Assembly: GCF_030150285.1 (NCBI RefSeq)
Contig: NZ_JASLGE010000014.1
Span: 1-64,000, forward strand
Reading direction: 5' to 3'
Origin: Pseudomonas sp.
Lineage (GTDB): Bacteria; Pseudomonadota; Gammaproteobacteria; Pseudomonadales; Pseudomonadaceae
Length of the DNA: 64,000 nucleotides
Shown: positions 44,080-53,473 of the stretch, piece after piece
How positions within the stretch are numbered: the stretch's first letter is position 1
Layout of the letters: the number at the start of each line of letters is the position of its first letter
The notes under the pieces: model-generated
What the model saw: only the letters and a program-made list of their open reading frames with translations
Told to the model about the DNA's origin: nothing
Databases searched by the model: none
Program-made: the position numbers and the translations under genes

Positions 44080-44685
44080 TCAGCGCACGGTAAGGTTTTG
44101 CCAACAGGGTATGCCGAAATGCGCCAGCAGTTCTGCGGTTTCGCACACAGGGAGCCCCACAACAGCGGAATAGCTGCCGTTCAGCCCGGTCACAAAGACC
44201 GCTGCAAGGCCTTGAATCGCATAGCCGCCGGCTTTGTCCTGGGGCTCGCCGCTGGCCCAATACAGGCTGGCTTCCTGGATGCTGATGTTTCGAAATGTGA
44301 CTTGAGTGCGTACTACACGGGTTTCACAGCCCGCGCAGGTCATCAGAGCGATAGCCGTCAACACCTCGTGCTGGCGGCCAGAGAGCGCCATGAGCATAGC
44401 CAGGGCGTCAGCCTCATCGACGGGTTTGCCGAGAATCTGCTCGTCCAGCACCACCGCCGTATCGGCACCCAACACACAAAACGCGTCAGTGGTAGATGAA
44501 GCCAAGAGTTGCGCGCGTCCCGCCTGTGCTTTTTCTCTCGCCAAGCGCTCGACATAAGCCACCGGCGATTCATCAGGAGAAGGGGTTTCATCAATGGCGG
44601 CACTGACAGTGCTGAAGGGCACGCCGATTTGAGTCAGTAACTCTCGCCGGCGCGGTGAGCCAGAAGCCAGGTAAAGCGAGGTCAT
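44080..44685 (-). CDS. maf: Maf-family nucleotide pyrophosphatase
   Basis: House-cleaning pyrophosphatase (YhdE group; dTTP/UTP and modified nucleotides). The 201-residue product begins LYLASGSPRRRELLTQIGVPF, carries the ESPVAYVERLAREKA helix and the catalytic VLGADTAVVLD loop. It lies between mreD and rng, as in most gammaproteobacteria. Confidence 0.94.
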   Translation of the reverse strand: MTSLYLASGSPRRRELLTQIGVPFSTVSAAIDETPSPDESPVAYVERLAREKAQAGRAQLLASSTTDAFCVLGADTAVVLDEQILGKPVDEADALAMLMALSGRQHEVLTAIALMTCAGCETRVVRTQVTFRNISIQEASLYWASGEPQDKAGGYAIQGLAAVFVTGLNGSYSAVVGLPVCETAELLAHFGIPCWQNLTVR

Positions 44686-44737
44686 CGAGACATCTCCTTG
44701 TCACAGTGCACAAACCAGGAAATGGCTCGCGATCCCA

Positions 44738-45226
44738 TTAATTGATTTTGAAGCGCCGACGCAAGCCGCGCAGCCCGTAACTGACCCAAGGCCACAACAA
44801 GGCACTGACCAGCGCGGGCAATACCAGCGCAAGGGTCGGCTGGCGGTTACCGGTCAAGGCACTTAGCCACAGCTGAGCCAACTGCGCCAGACCGAAAATA
44901 ACCAATATCACCAGGCTTTGCTGCCACATCGGAAACATCCGCAGACGCTGTTGAAGTGACAACACCAGAAATGTAATCAAGGTCAGGATCAGCGCGTTCT
45001 GCCCCAGCAACGTGCCATAGAGCACATCTTCAGCGAGCCCCAGGCACCAGGCCGTGACCATGCCCACCTTCTGCGGCAGGTACAGCGTCCAGAAGGCCAG
45101 CAGCAACGCCAGCCAAAGCGGGCGAAAGACCTCCATAAATTGCGGCATCGGTGAAATGCTCAACAACAGGCCGATGGCGAACGTCAGCCAGATTATCCAG
45201 CCATGACTGGAACGAGTACTCACCAT
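44738..45226 (-). CDS. mreD: rod shape-determining protein MreD
   Basis: Small integral membrane protein of the elongasome (MreBCD, RodA, PBP2). The 162-residue product has about five hydrophobic helices (WIIWLTFAIGLLLSISP, LALLLAFWTLYLPQKVG and others). Its start overlaps the mreC stop (TAATG). Confidence 0.93.
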   Translation of the reverse strand: MVSTRSSHGWIIWLTFAIGLLLSISPMPQFMEVFRPLWLALLLAFWTLYLPQKVGMVTAWCLGLAEDVLYGTLLGQNALILTLITFLVLSLQQRLRMFPMWQQSLVILVIFGLAQLAQLWLSALTGNRQPTLALVLPALVSALLWPWVSYGLRGLRRRFKIN

Positions 45227-46230
45227 TATTGCCTCTCCCGAGAAGTAGCCGGCGTGACAGCGGGCCGTTTGGCGGCAGGGGTGGGTGCGGCGGGTGCTGA
45301 TAAAGGTGCAGCAGGAGCCGCGCCAGGTACGGCAACGGGTGCCGTCGCCTTGGGCACGGCCGGAACGATAGGGGATGCATCACCGCCCTGCTCGGCCTCT
45401 TGAGCCTTGGCCGCATCATTGGCCCGCTCTTCCGGCGTACGGCTGTCGCTGAACACCAGCAGCAAGTAGCGGCTGCGGTTCAAGGCCGCCGTCGGTACGG
45501 CACGGACGATGGCAAAGGGTTGCCCGGAGTCGTGAATCACTTCCTTGACGGTGGCGACCGGGTAGCCGGCCGGAAAGCGCTGGCCCAGCCCCGAACTGAC
45601 CAGCAGGTCACCTTCCTTGATGTCCGCCGTGTCCGCCACATGGCGCAATTCCAGGCGCTCGGGGTTGCCGGTGCCGCTGGCAATTGCACGTAGCCCGTTA
45701 CGATTCACTTGCACGGGAATACTGTGGGTAATATCCGTGAGCAATAACACCCGCGAGGTGTAGGGCATCAACTCAACCACTTGGCCCATCAGGCCACGGG
45801 CATCGAGTACCGGTTGGCCCAGCACCACACCGTCGCGCTCGCCTTTGTTGATAATAATGCGATGGGTGAAAGGGTTGGGGTCCATGCCGATCAACTCAGC
45901 CACTTCGACCTTTTCATTGACCAGCGCAGAGGAATTCAACAGCTCGCGCAGGCGAACGTTTTGCTCAGTCAAGGCAGCCAGTTTTTGCAGGCGGCCCTGC
46001 AGCAGCAGATTTTCGGTTTGAAGTTTCTCGTTTTCAGCCACCAACTCGGTGCGGCTGCCAAACTGACTGGTCACGCCCTGCAACAAACGCTGCGGCAGAT
46101 CGGTGACCCAGTAGGTTTGCATCAGCACCAGCGACATTTGGCTGCGCACAGGCTTGAGCAACGTGAAACGGGCGTCCACTACCATCAGTGCGACCGACAA
46201 CACGACCAACACCAAAAAGCGCACGCCCAA
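45226..46230 (-). CDS. mreC: rod shape-determining protein MreC
   Basis: Bitopic inner-membrane protein that links MreB to periplasmic wall synthases. The 334-residue product has an N-terminal membrane helix (about residues 3-20), a coiled coil (VAENEKLQTENLLLQGRLQKLAALTEQNVRLRELL region, residues about 63-100), the double beta-barrel domain, and a low-complexity Ala/Pro-rich C terminus (from about residue 275) that is probably disordered. It starts 174 bases after the mreB stop. Confidence 0.95.
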   Translation of the reverse strand: MGVRFLVLVVLSVALMVVDARFTLLKPVRSQMSLVLMQTYWVTDLPQRLLQGVTSQFGSRTELVAENEKLQTENLLLQGRLQKLAALTEQNVRLRELLNSSALVNEKVEVAELIGMDPNPFTHRIIINKGERDGVVLGQPVLDARGLMGQVVELMPYTSRVLLLTDITHSIPVQVNRNGLRAIASGTGNPERLELRHVADTADIKEGDLLVSSGLGQRFPAGYPVATVKEVIHDSGQPFAIVRAVPTAALNRSRYLLLVFSDSRTPEERANDAAKAQEAEQGGDASPIVPAVPKATAPVAVPGAAPAAPLSAPAAPTPAAKRPAVTPATSRERQ

Positions 46231-46404
46231 TGAAGGGCCTTTAGAGAAGAGCGGTTTAATAGGCCGCTCCTCTTGGGCAAGTGATCATTGTATTCATACG
46301 GCTTCAACGCGGCCTGGATGAAGATTGACAGAAGATAAACGCCAAAAGGCAGCACTGCAAAGGGCTACCTTCTGGTGATAATCACAGGGCTGCACCTCGC
46401 GATC

Positions 46405-47442
46405 TTATTCGCTGGAGAGCAGGTCCATCGTGTGTTTATCCATCATTTCCAACGCACGGCCACCGCCACGCGCAACACAGGTCAATGGGTCTTCGGCCAC
46501 GATCACCGGCAAGCCGGTTTCCTGGGCCAGCAGCTTGTCGAGGTCGCGCAACAGAGCGCCACCGCCGGTCAGCACCAGGCCGCGCTCGGCGATGTCCGAG
46601 GCGAGTTCAGGTGGCGACTGTTCCAGCGCACTTTTCACGGCCTGAACGATGGTTGCCAGCGACTCTTGCAGCGCTTCCAGCACTTCATTGGAGTTCAGGG
46701 TAAAGGCACGTGGAACACCTTCGGCCAGGTTACGCCCGCGCACATCGACTTCACGCACTTCACCGCCTGGGTAGGCCGTGCCGATCTCTTGCTTGATGCG
46801 CTCAGCCGTCGACTCACCGATAAGGCTGCCGTAGTTGCGGCGCACATAGGTGATGATCGCTTCGTCAAAACGGTCGCCGCCCACCCGGACGGATTCGGCG
46901 TAAACCACACCGTTCAGGGAGATCAATGCGATTTCGGTGGTACCACCACCAATATCGACTACCATCGAACCGCGCGCTTCCTCTACCGGCAGGCCTGCAC
47001 CGATAGCCGCAGCCATGGGCTCCTCGATCAGGAACACTTCACGCGCACCGGCACCCAGTGCCGACTCACGAATGGCGCGACGCTCAACCTGAGTTGATTT
47101 GCAAGGCACGCAGATGAGAACCCGAGGGCTCGGCTGCAAAAAGCTGTTTTCGTGCACTTTGTTGATAAAGTACTGCAGCATCTTTTCGCAGACGCTGAAA
47201 TCAGCAATAACTCCGTCCTTCATCGGACGAATGGCAGCAATGTTGCCCGGTGTGCGACCCAGCATGCGCTTGGCCTCGGTGCCAACGGCAACAACACTTT
47301 TCTGGTTACCGTGCGTCCGAATAGCCACAACCGATGGCTCATTCAGGACAATACCGCGCTCACGCACGTAAATAAGGGTGTTGGCAGTGCCCAGGTCGAT
47401 AGAAAGATCACTGGAAAACATGCCACGCAGTTTCTTGAACAT
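46405..47442 (-). CDS. mreB: rod shape-determining protein MreB
   Basis: Actin-like filament protein that directs lateral wall growth. The 345-residue product has the actin-fold phosphate motifs DLGTANTLIYV and VVDIGGGTTEIA and the adenosine motif LTGGGALLRDLDKLL. It heads the mreB-mreC-mreD-maf-rng series on the minus strand and is divergent from gatC across 210 bases. Confidence 0.97.
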   Translation of the reverse strand: MFKKLRGMFSSDLSIDLGTANTLIYVRERGIVLNEPSVVAIRTHGNQKSVVAVGTEAKRMLGRTPGNIAAIRPMKDGVIADFSVCEKMLQYFINKVHENSFLQPSPRVLICVPCKSTQVERRAIRESALGAGAREVFLIEEPMAAAIGAGLPVEEARGSMVVDIGGGTTEIALISLNGVVYAESVRVGGDRFDEAIITYVRRNYGSLIGESTAERIKQEIGTAYPGGEVREVDVRGRNLAEGVPRAFTLNSNEVLEALQESLATIVQAVKSALEQSPPELASDIAERGLVLTGGGALLRDLDKLLAQETGLPVIVAEDPLTCVARGGGRALEMMDKHTMDLLSSE

Positions 47443-47652
47443 GGGAAAGGGACCCTAGGCAACGCGTGGGTAAAAAAGTGCGGCAAACTCTAACAACGAC
47501 AGGGATTTTGGGCAAGGCACCAATATGTTAAATTGGCCGTTTTTCAGAGCACCAAGCCCCACAATCGCGGCCATATGACCGTAGAAATGCGGTAGTGTTC
47601 CGACAATCTAACACACGGATAGCATCCGTCCTGTTTTCCACTGGAGAATCCC

Positions 47653-47940
47653 ATGGCGCTTGAACGCTCCGACGTGGAAAAAATCGCTCATTTGGCCCGT
47701 TTGGGTCTCAATGATGCCGATCTCCCACGCACCACCGAAGCCCTTAATAGCATTTTAGGGCTGATTGATCAGATGCAAGCGGTCGACACCCGCGATATCG
47801 AGCCTCTGGCCCACCCTCTGGAAGCCAGCCAGCGCCTGCGTGCAGACGTCGTGACTGAAAGCAATCATCGCGAGGCGTATCAGTCCATCGCACCAGCGGT
47901 CGAAAACGGCCTCTATCTGGTTCCGAAAGTCATCGAGTAA
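47653..47940 (+). CDS. gatC: Asp/Glu-tRNA amidotransferase subunit C
   Basis: Small structural subunit of GatCAB, which converts Glu-tRNA(Gln) and Asp-tRNA(Asn) to the correctly charged forms. The 95-residue size is standard (VEKIAHLARLGLNDADLPRTTEALNSILGLIDQM; HPLEASQRLRADVV). CTGGAG precedes the ATG. It is followed after 15 bases by gatA. Confidence 0.96.
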   Translation: MALERSDVEKIAHLARLGLNDADLPRTTEALNSILGLIDQMQAVDTRDIEPLAHPLEASQRLRADVVTESNHREAYQSIAPAVENGLYLVPKVIE

Positions 47941-47955
47941 AGGGAAAGAGCCTGC

Positions 47956-49407
47956 ATGCATCAATTGACTCTGGCCGAGATCGCTCGCGGACTCGCCGAT
48001 AAAAAGTTCTCCTCCGAGGAGCTGACCAAAACCCTGCTGGCGCGCATCGCGCAGTTGGACCCTCAGCTCAACAGTTTTATCACCCTCACCGAAGACCTTG
48101 CTCTGGAGCAGGCCAAGGCCGCCGACGCACGCCGTGCCAACGGTGAAAGTGGAGCCTTGCTGGGTGCACCAATCGGTCACAAAGACCTGTTCTGCACCGT
48201 GGGCGTACGCACCAGCTGCGGCTCGAAGATGCTCGACAACTTCAAGGCCCCTTACGACGCCACTGTCGTGTCGAAACTGGCGGCTGCGGGCGCTGTCAGC
48301 CTGGGCAAGACCAACATGGACGAATTCGCCATGGGCTCGGCCAATGAGTCGAGCTACTACGGGCCGGTTAAAAACCCGTGGAACCTTGAGCATGTGCCTG
48401 GCGGTTCGTCGGGTGGCTCGGCCGCCGCTGTTGCCGCACGCTTGCTACCGGCTGCCACCGGCACCGACACCGGCGGTTCGATCCGCCAGCCGGCTGCGCT
48501 GACCAACCTTACCGGCCTGAAACCGACCTACGGTCGTGTATCGCGCTGGGGCATGATCGCGTACGCCTCCAGCCTCGATCAGGGCGGCCCGCTGGCACGC
48601 ACCGCCGAAGACTGCGCCATTCTACTCCAGGGCATGGCTGGCTTCGATCCGCAGGACTCCACCAGCATTGACGAACCTGTGCCGGACTACAGCGCCAACC
48701 TTAATGGTTCGCTGCAAGGCCTGCGTATCGGTGTGCCGGCCGAGTTCTTCAGTGACGGGCTCGACCCGCGCATTGCCGAACTGATTCACGCCAGCATCAA
48801 AGCGCTGGAAAAGCTCGGTGCCGTGATCAAGCCCATCAGCCTGCCTAACATGCAGCACGCCATTCCTGCGTACTACGTGATCGCGCCCGCCGAAGCGTCT
48901 TCCAACCTGTCGCGTTTTGATGGCGTGCGTTTCGGCCATCGCTGCGAAGACCCGAAAGACCTCACCGACCTGTACAAGCGTTCACGCGCCGAAGGCTTTG
49001 GCCCGGAAGTACAACGCCGGATCCTGGTCGGGGCCTACGCCCTGTCGGCGGGTTACTACGACGCTTACTACCTGCAAGCGCAAAAAATCCGTCGCCTGAT
49101 CAAAAACGACTTCGTAAGTGCCTTCAAGGAAGTCGACATCATCCTCGGCCCGACCACGCCTAACCCGGCCTGGAAAATCGGCGCTAAAAACAGCGATCCG
49201 GTTTCCGCTTACCTGGAAGACGTGTATACCATCACCGCCAACCTGGCGGGCCTGCCGGGCTTGTCGATGCCTGCCGGTTTTGTCGACGGCCTGCCCGTTG
49301 GCGTGCAGTTGCTTGCACCCTACTTCCAGGAAAGTCGCTTGCTCAACGTCGCGCACCAGTATCAGTTGCACACTGACTGGCACACGCGCACACCTGCCGG
49401 CTTCTGA
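47956..49407 (+). CDS. gatA: Asp/Glu-tRNA amidotransferase subunit A
   Basis: Amidase-signature subunit that releases ammonia from glutamine. The 483-residue protein shows the Ser-cisSer-Lys triad as K76 (GHKDLFC), S151 (PGGSSGGSAA) and S175 (TDTGGSIRQPA). It lies in the operon gatC-gatA-gatB with gatB starting ten bases after its stop. Confidence 0.97.
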   Translation: MHQLTLAEIARGLADKKFSSEELTKTLLARIAQLDPQLNSFITLTEDLALEQAKAADARRANGESGALLGAPIGHKDLFCTVGVRTSCGSKMLDNFKAPYDATVVSKLAAAGAVSLGKTNMDEFAMGSANESSYYGPVKNPWNLEHVPGGSSGGSAAAVAARLLPAATGTDTGGSIRQPAALTNLTGLKPTYGRVSRWGMIAYASSLDQGGPLARTAEDCAILLQGMAGFDPQDSTSIDEPVPDYSANLNGSLQGLRIGVPAEFFSDGLDPRIAELIHASIKALEKLGAVIKPISLPNMQHAIPAYYVIAPAEASSNLSRFDGVRFGHRCEDPKDLTDLYKRSRAEGFGPEVQRRILVGAYALSAGYYDAYYLQAQKIRRLIKNDFVSAFKEVDIILGPTTPNPAWKIGAKNSDPVSAYLEDVYTITANLAGLPGLSMPAGFVDGLPVGVQLLAPYFQESRLLNVAHQYQLHTDWHTRTPAGF

Positions 49408-49417
49408 GGAGAAACAT

Positions 49418-50863
49418 ATGCAATGGGAAGTTGTGATCGGGCTGGAAATTCACTCCCAGCTCGCCACTCAATCGAAGATTTTCTCCGGTAGCGCGACGAC
49501 GTTTGGTGCTGAGCCGAACACCCAGGCCAGTCTCGTTGACTTGGGCATGCCGGGTGTTTTGCCAGTACTGAACCAGGAAGCGGTGCGCATGGCCGTGATG
49601 TTTGGCCTGGCCGTTGACGCCGAAATCGGCCAGCACAGCGTGTTCGCACGCAAAAACTATTTCTACCCGGACCTGCCGAAGGGTTACCAGATCAGCCAAA
49701 TGGAGTTGCCGATCGTTGGCAAGGGCCATCTGGACATCACGCTGGAAGACGGCACCGTCAAACGTGTCGGCATTACCCGCGCCCACCTGGAAGAAGATGC
49801 GGGCAAAAGCCTGCATGAAGACTTCAGCGGAGCCACTGGCATCGACCTGAACCGCGCCGGTACGCCGCTGCTGGAAATCGTCTCCGAACCGGACATGCGC
49901 AGCGCCAAAGAAGCCGTTGCCTACGTGAAGGCGATGCACGCGCTGGTGCGCTACCTGGGTATTTGCGACGGCAACATGGCTGAAGGTTCGCTGCGTTGCG
50001 ACTGTAACGTGTCGGTGCGCCCGGTCGGCCAGGCCGAGTTCGGCACACGCTGCGAGATCAAGAACGTCAACTCGTTCCGCTTTATCGAGAAGGCGATCAA
50101 CAGTGAAGTCCAACGCCAGATCGAACTGATCGAAGACGGCGGCAAGGTCATCCAGCAAACGCGCCTGTACGACCCGAACAAAGATGAAACCCGCGCCATG
50201 CGCAGCAAGGAAGAAGCCAACGACTACCGTTACTTCCCAGACCCGGACCTGCTGCCGGTGGTGATCGAAGATTCGTTTATCGAAGACGTTCGCGCCACCC
50301 TGCCGGAACTGCCACCGCAAAAACGCGAGCGCTTCCAGTCGCAGTTCGGCCTGTCGGCCTACGACGCCAGCGTACTGGCCTCGAGCCGTGAGCAAGCCGA
50401 CTACTTCGAAAAAGTCGTGAGCATCAGCGGCGACGCCAAACTGGCGGCCAACTGGGTCATGGTTGAATTGGGCAGCCTGCTCAACAAGCAAGGCCTGGAC
50501 ATCGACCAGTCGCCCGTCAGCGCCGAATTGCTCGGTGGGATGTTGCTGCGAATCAAGGACAACACCATCTCCGGCAAAATCGCCAAGGTCGTGTTTGAAG
50601 CCATGGCCAATGGCGAAGGCACTGCCGATGACGTCATCGACAAGCAAGGCCTCAAGCAAGTGACCGACAGCGGTGCCATTGAAAAGGTGCTGGATGAAGT
50701 ACTCGCGGCCAACGCCGAGCAAGTGGAGCAGTACCGCGCGGCAGACGAAGCCAAACGTGGCAAGATGTTCGGCTTCTTCGTAGGTCAGGCGATGAAAGCA
50801 TCCAAAGGCAAAGCCAACCCGCAACAGGTCAACGAACTGCTGAAAAGCAAGCTCGAAGGCTAA
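49418..50863 (+). CDS. gatB: Asp/Glu-tRNA amidotransferase subunit B
   Basis: Kinase/transamidase subunit that activates the misacylated tRNA's side chain. The 481-residue product has the GatB start WEVVIGLEIHSQL, the LDLGMPGVLPVLN-type and DFSGATGIDLNRAGTPLLEIVSEPDM motifs and the YqeY-like tail domain. The ATG at 49418 follows GAGGAGAA; the same frame is open further upstream inside gatA but is a shadow there. Confidence 0.97.
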   Translation: MQWEVVIGLEIHSQLATQSKIFSGSATTFGAEPNTQASLVDLGMPGVLPVLNQEAVRMAVMFGLAVDAEIGQHSVFARKNYFYPDLPKGYQISQMELPIVGKGHLDITLEDGTVKRVGITRAHLEEDAGKSLHEDFSGATGIDLNRAGTPLLEIVSEPDMRSAKEAVAYVKAMHALVRYLGICDGNMAEGSLRCDCNVSVRPVGQAEFGTRCEIKNVNSFRFIEKAINSEVQRQIELIEDGGKVIQQTRLYDPNKDETRAMRSKEEANDYRYFPDPDLLPVVIEDSFIEDVRATLPELPPQKRERFQSQFGLSAYDASVLASSREQADYFEKVVSISGDAKLAANWVMVELGSLLNKQGLDIDQSPVSAELLGGMLLRIKDNTISGKIAKVVFEAMANGEGTADDVIDKQGLKQVTDSGAIEKVLDEVLAANAEQVEQYRAADEAKRGKMFGFFVGQAMKASKGKANPQQVNELLKSKLEG

Positions 50864-50878
50864 ATCGCACACTCACTG

Positions 50879-50942
50879 CAGGAGCGAGCTTGCTCTCGAT
50901 CTTTTCAAGATCAAAAGATCGCGAGCACGCTCGCCCCTACAG
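50879..50942. repeat. REP doublet after gatB
   Basis: Head-to-head REP copies (GGAGCGAGCTTGCTCTCGATC and the complement-type GATCGCGAGCACGCTCGCC) flank a short GATC-rich spacer between gatB and the rlpA-like gene. Confidence 0.85.
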
Positions 50943-50970
50943 GCAGGAGTGGCACACAAAGGATTTCCCC

Positions 50971-51342
50971 ATGAAGCGGCTACTCGGCGCTTGCGCCTTG
51001 CTCGGCTTGCTCACTGGCTGTGCCAGCCATGACATCGACCCTCGCGGTTATGACAAAACCGGTATCGCCTCTTATTACGGCGCTCGACACCACGGTAAAC
51101 GTACCGCCAGTGGCGAGCCCTTCGACCAGCACGCCCTTACCGCCGCCCACCGTAGCCTGCCTTTTGGCACACGGGTAAAGGTCACCAACCTCAGCAACGA
51201 TAAATCCGTCGTGGTTCGCATCAACGATCGTGGCCCCCATACCGGCGGCAGGTTGATTGATCTTTCGCGCCAGGCCGCCCAGCAGTTGGATATGCTGCGC
51301 AGCGGCACCGCAAAAGTCCGGATCCAAGGCTTGAGCGATTAA
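50971..51342 (+). CDS. RlpA-like double-psi beta-barrel lipoprotein
   Basis: A 123-residue septal-ring-lytic-transglycosylase-like protein. The lipobox LLTGC puts the acylated cysteine at C17. The double-psi beta-barrel domain shows GIASYYGARHHGKRTASGEPFD, AAHRSLPFGTRVKVTNL and VVRINDRGPHTGGRLIDLS, including the catalytic-type aspartate/histidine positions. It is shorter than RlpA and lacks the C-terminal SPOR domain, so it is a paralogue of unknown exact role, perhaps with glycan strand-cleaving activity. The ATG at 50971 gives the signal sequence directly. Confidence 0.88.
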   Translation: MKRLLGACALLGLLTGCASHDIDPRGYDKTGIASYYGARHHGKRTASGEPFDQHALTAAHRSLPFGTRVKVTNLSNDKSVVVRINDRGPHTGGRLIDLSRQAAQQLDMLRSGTAKVRIQGLSD

Positions 51343-51360
51343 TCAAGGAGCCATCGAACT

Positions 51361-52431
51361 GTGGGGTTGAACGTCTTATCGCCGTGGAACTTGCTGCAAC
51401 TGCTGGGCGGGCTCGTACTGCTGATCGCAGGGGCCGAACTGTTGGTGCGCGGTGCCGTGCGCATGGCCACTCACCTGAAAGTGCGCCCGCTGTTGATCGG
51501 CTTGACGGTCGTCGCCCTGGGCAGCAGCGCCCCTCAAATGACTGTCAGCCTGCAAGCGGCCTTCAATGGCACCCCGGACATTGCCGTTGGCAGCGTGATC
51601 GGCAGCAATATTTTCAACATCCTCGTCACCCTCGGGCTCTCGGCATTGATTATCCCCCTGCGCGTGTCGCGCCAACTCGTGCGTCTGGATATCCCTTTGA
51701 TGATACTGGCCAGCGGCCTTGTGTTCGCACTGACGCTGGACAAGACGCTTGATCACCTCGACGGCGTGATTCTGCTGATCGGGCTAGTGATCTACCTGGG
51801 CCTGCTGCTGCGCCAGTCACGCCACAGCGGGCATCATCACGTCAGCTCCAATCTGCCTCCCGCGTCATGGCCCTATAACATCCTGTGGGTGCTCTGCGCG
51901 CTGGTCATGCTCGGGGTGGCTGGCCGGCTGTTGCTGGACGCGAGCCTGGAGATTGCCATGGAGTTGGGCCTGTCCGAGCGCATCATCGGTTTGACAATCA
52001 TTGCCATCTGCACCTCACTCCCCCAACTGGCCACCTCCGTGATCGCCGCCTTTCGAGGCCAACGTGAAATTGCCGTGGGTAACGTGATTGGCAGTAACCT
52101 TTTCAACCTGCTGGCAGTGCTGGGCATTACCGCGTTGGTGGCCCCCCTGCCGCTGTCAGTGTCGCCCAACGCGCTGGCCTTCGACCTGCCGGTGATGCTG
52201 GGCGTAGCAGTGCTGTGCTTACCGGTGTTCTACGCCGGTTACCGCGTCACACGCCTGGAAGGTGTGTTGTTTCTAGGGCTGTACCTGGCTTACGGGCTGC
52301 ATGTTGTATCGTTCACCACGGGCATGCCTCTGGCTGCCAAACTTGAACACTTGATGCTGTTTTATATCTTGCCCGCGCTGCTGGTGTTTGTGCTGTTCAC
52401 TACTCTGCGTGCCTGGCACCGGCAGCACTGA
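51361..52431 (+). CDS. calcium/sodium antiporter (YrbG family)
   Basis: Inner-membrane exchanger of the Ca2+:cation antiporter superfamily. The 356-residue protein has ten or eleven hydrophobic segments and the two inverted alpha repeats: GSSAPQMTVSLQAAFNG plus GSVIGSNIFNI in the first half, and CTSLPQLATSVIAAFRG plus GNVIGSNLFNL in the second. The start is a GTG at 51361 with AAGGAG about ten bases upstream. It is convergent with the AEC transporter gene. Confidence 0.92.
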   Translation: MGLNVLSPWNLLQLLGGLVLLIAGAELLVRGAVRMATHLKVRPLLIGLTVVALGSSAPQMTVSLQAAFNGTPDIAVGSVIGSNIFNILVTLGLSALIIPLRVSRQLVRLDIPLMILASGLVFALTLDKTLDHLDGVILLIGLVIYLGLLLRQSRHSGHHHVSSNLPPASWPYNILWVLCALVMLGVAGRLLLDASLEIAMELGLSERIIGLTIIAICTSLPQLATSVIAAFRGQREIAVGNVIGSNLFNLLAVLGITALVAPLPLSVSPNALAFDLPVMLGVAVLCLPVFYAGYRVTRLEGVLFLGLYLAYGLHVVSFTTGMPLAAKLEHLMLFYILPALLVFVLFTTLRAWHRQH

Positions 52432-52442
52432 GGTGTGGCGCG

Positions 52443-53384
52443 CTAAATCCAGCCGCCCCACTGCAGCACGAAAATCCCGATATTGGTGGTGATCGCCGCC
52501 ATTAGGGTGGTGATGACGATAATCGATGCGGCTAACTCGTGATTGCCGTTGGCCGCCCTCGCCATGACATAGCTGGCCGCCGCTGTCGGGCTGGCAAAGT
52601 ACAGAAACAACGTGCCCAACTCCGGCCCGCGAAAACCGTACAGCCACGCCCCCAGTGTCGTGATCAGCGGCAAGCTGACCATTTTGACCAGGCTCGCGCT
52701 CAGCGCCACACTGCCGCTTTTGCGCAGGCTCGCCAACGACAGCGTTCCACCGATACAGATCAGCGCCAGCGGCAACGTCATGGCAGCCAGGTATTCACCG
52801 GAAGCTTCCAGCCAGCCCGGTAGGCCGATCTTGAACACCGCAAACGGTACCGCACCCAGCACACTGATAATCAGCGGGTTCTTGAACACACTTTTGCAGA
52901 TGCTCCACGGGTCGGACTTGATCACCGGGCTGTAGACCGCCAACACAATGGTCGACAGGGTGTTAAAGAGCAGAATCACCAACCCGGCGAGCACCGCTCC
53001 CAACGAAATACCGTAATCGCCATACATGCTGGCAGCCAGCGCCAGGCCGATCACGCCGTTATTGCCGCGAAACGCACCCTGCGTGTAGATCCCGCGGTCG
53101 TCACGAGGGCACCGCCAGATCGACCACCCCCATGCCAAAGCAAAACTGGCCAGTGTGGCGACCGTAAAGTAGCCAAGCACCTCGGGCTGCATCGCCGCCC
53201 GCAAATCCGCATGCAAAATACCCAGAAACAACAACGCGGGCATGGTGACGTTGAATACCAGCGCCGACGCCGTGTGGATAAAATTGTCATTGATCCAGCC
53301 AACGCGTTTAAGCACCACCCCCATAAAGAGCATGGCAAACACGGGCGCGGTAATCGCAAGGGTCTGAAGAAAGATTGCCAGCAT
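52443..53384 (-). CDS. AEC-family transporter (permease)
   Basis: Auxin-efflux-carrier-type permease of 313 residues with about ten membrane segments. The family features include the Gly-rich N-terminal LAITAPVFAMLFMGVVLKR helix and NNGVIGLALAASMYG in the middle, and PTAAASYVMARAANGN in the second half. Substrates of bacterial members are usually organic acids or amino acids, but none can be named here. The ATG at 53384 fits the first helix; the frame is open 13 residues upstream. Confidence 0.88.
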   Translation of the reverse strand: MLAIFLQTLAITAPVFAMLFMGVVLKRVGWINDNFIHTASALVFNVTMPALLFLGILHADLRAAMQPEVLGYFTVATLASFALAWGWSIWRCPRDDRGIYTQGAFRGNNGVIGLALAASMYGDYGISLGAVLAGLVILLFNTLSTIVLAVYSPVIKSDPWSICKSVFKNPLIISVLGAVPFAVFKIGLPGWLEASGEYLAAMTLPLALICIGGTLSLASLRKSGSVALSASLVKMVSLPLITTLGAWLYGFRGPELGTLFLYFASPTAAASYVMARAANGNHELAASIIVITTLMAAITTNIGIFVLQWGGWI

Positions 53385-53434
53385 GTCAGCACACCCGTAG
53401 CGTTCATGAGAGAGCCAAGACACGCCAGAGGCGG

Positions 53435-53465
53435 GTTTAGAAGCGAGCGGGTCTCGCTTCTAAAC
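53435..53465 (-). terminator. hairpin terminator after hpt
   Basis: GTTTAGAAGCGAG (53435-53447) and CTCGCTTCTAAAC (53453-53465) form a perfect 13-base-pair stem around a five-base loop, with an outer CACGCC/GGCGTG arm (53421-53426 and 53467-53472). It lies just downstream of the hpt stop on the minus strand. Confidence 0.7.
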
Positions 53466-53473
53466 AGGCGTGA

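Noticed and set aside
49343..50872. 509-codon open frame opposite gatB
   Set aside because: Antisense shadow of gatB; the product is low-complexity and histidine/phenylalanine-rich without recognisable domains.
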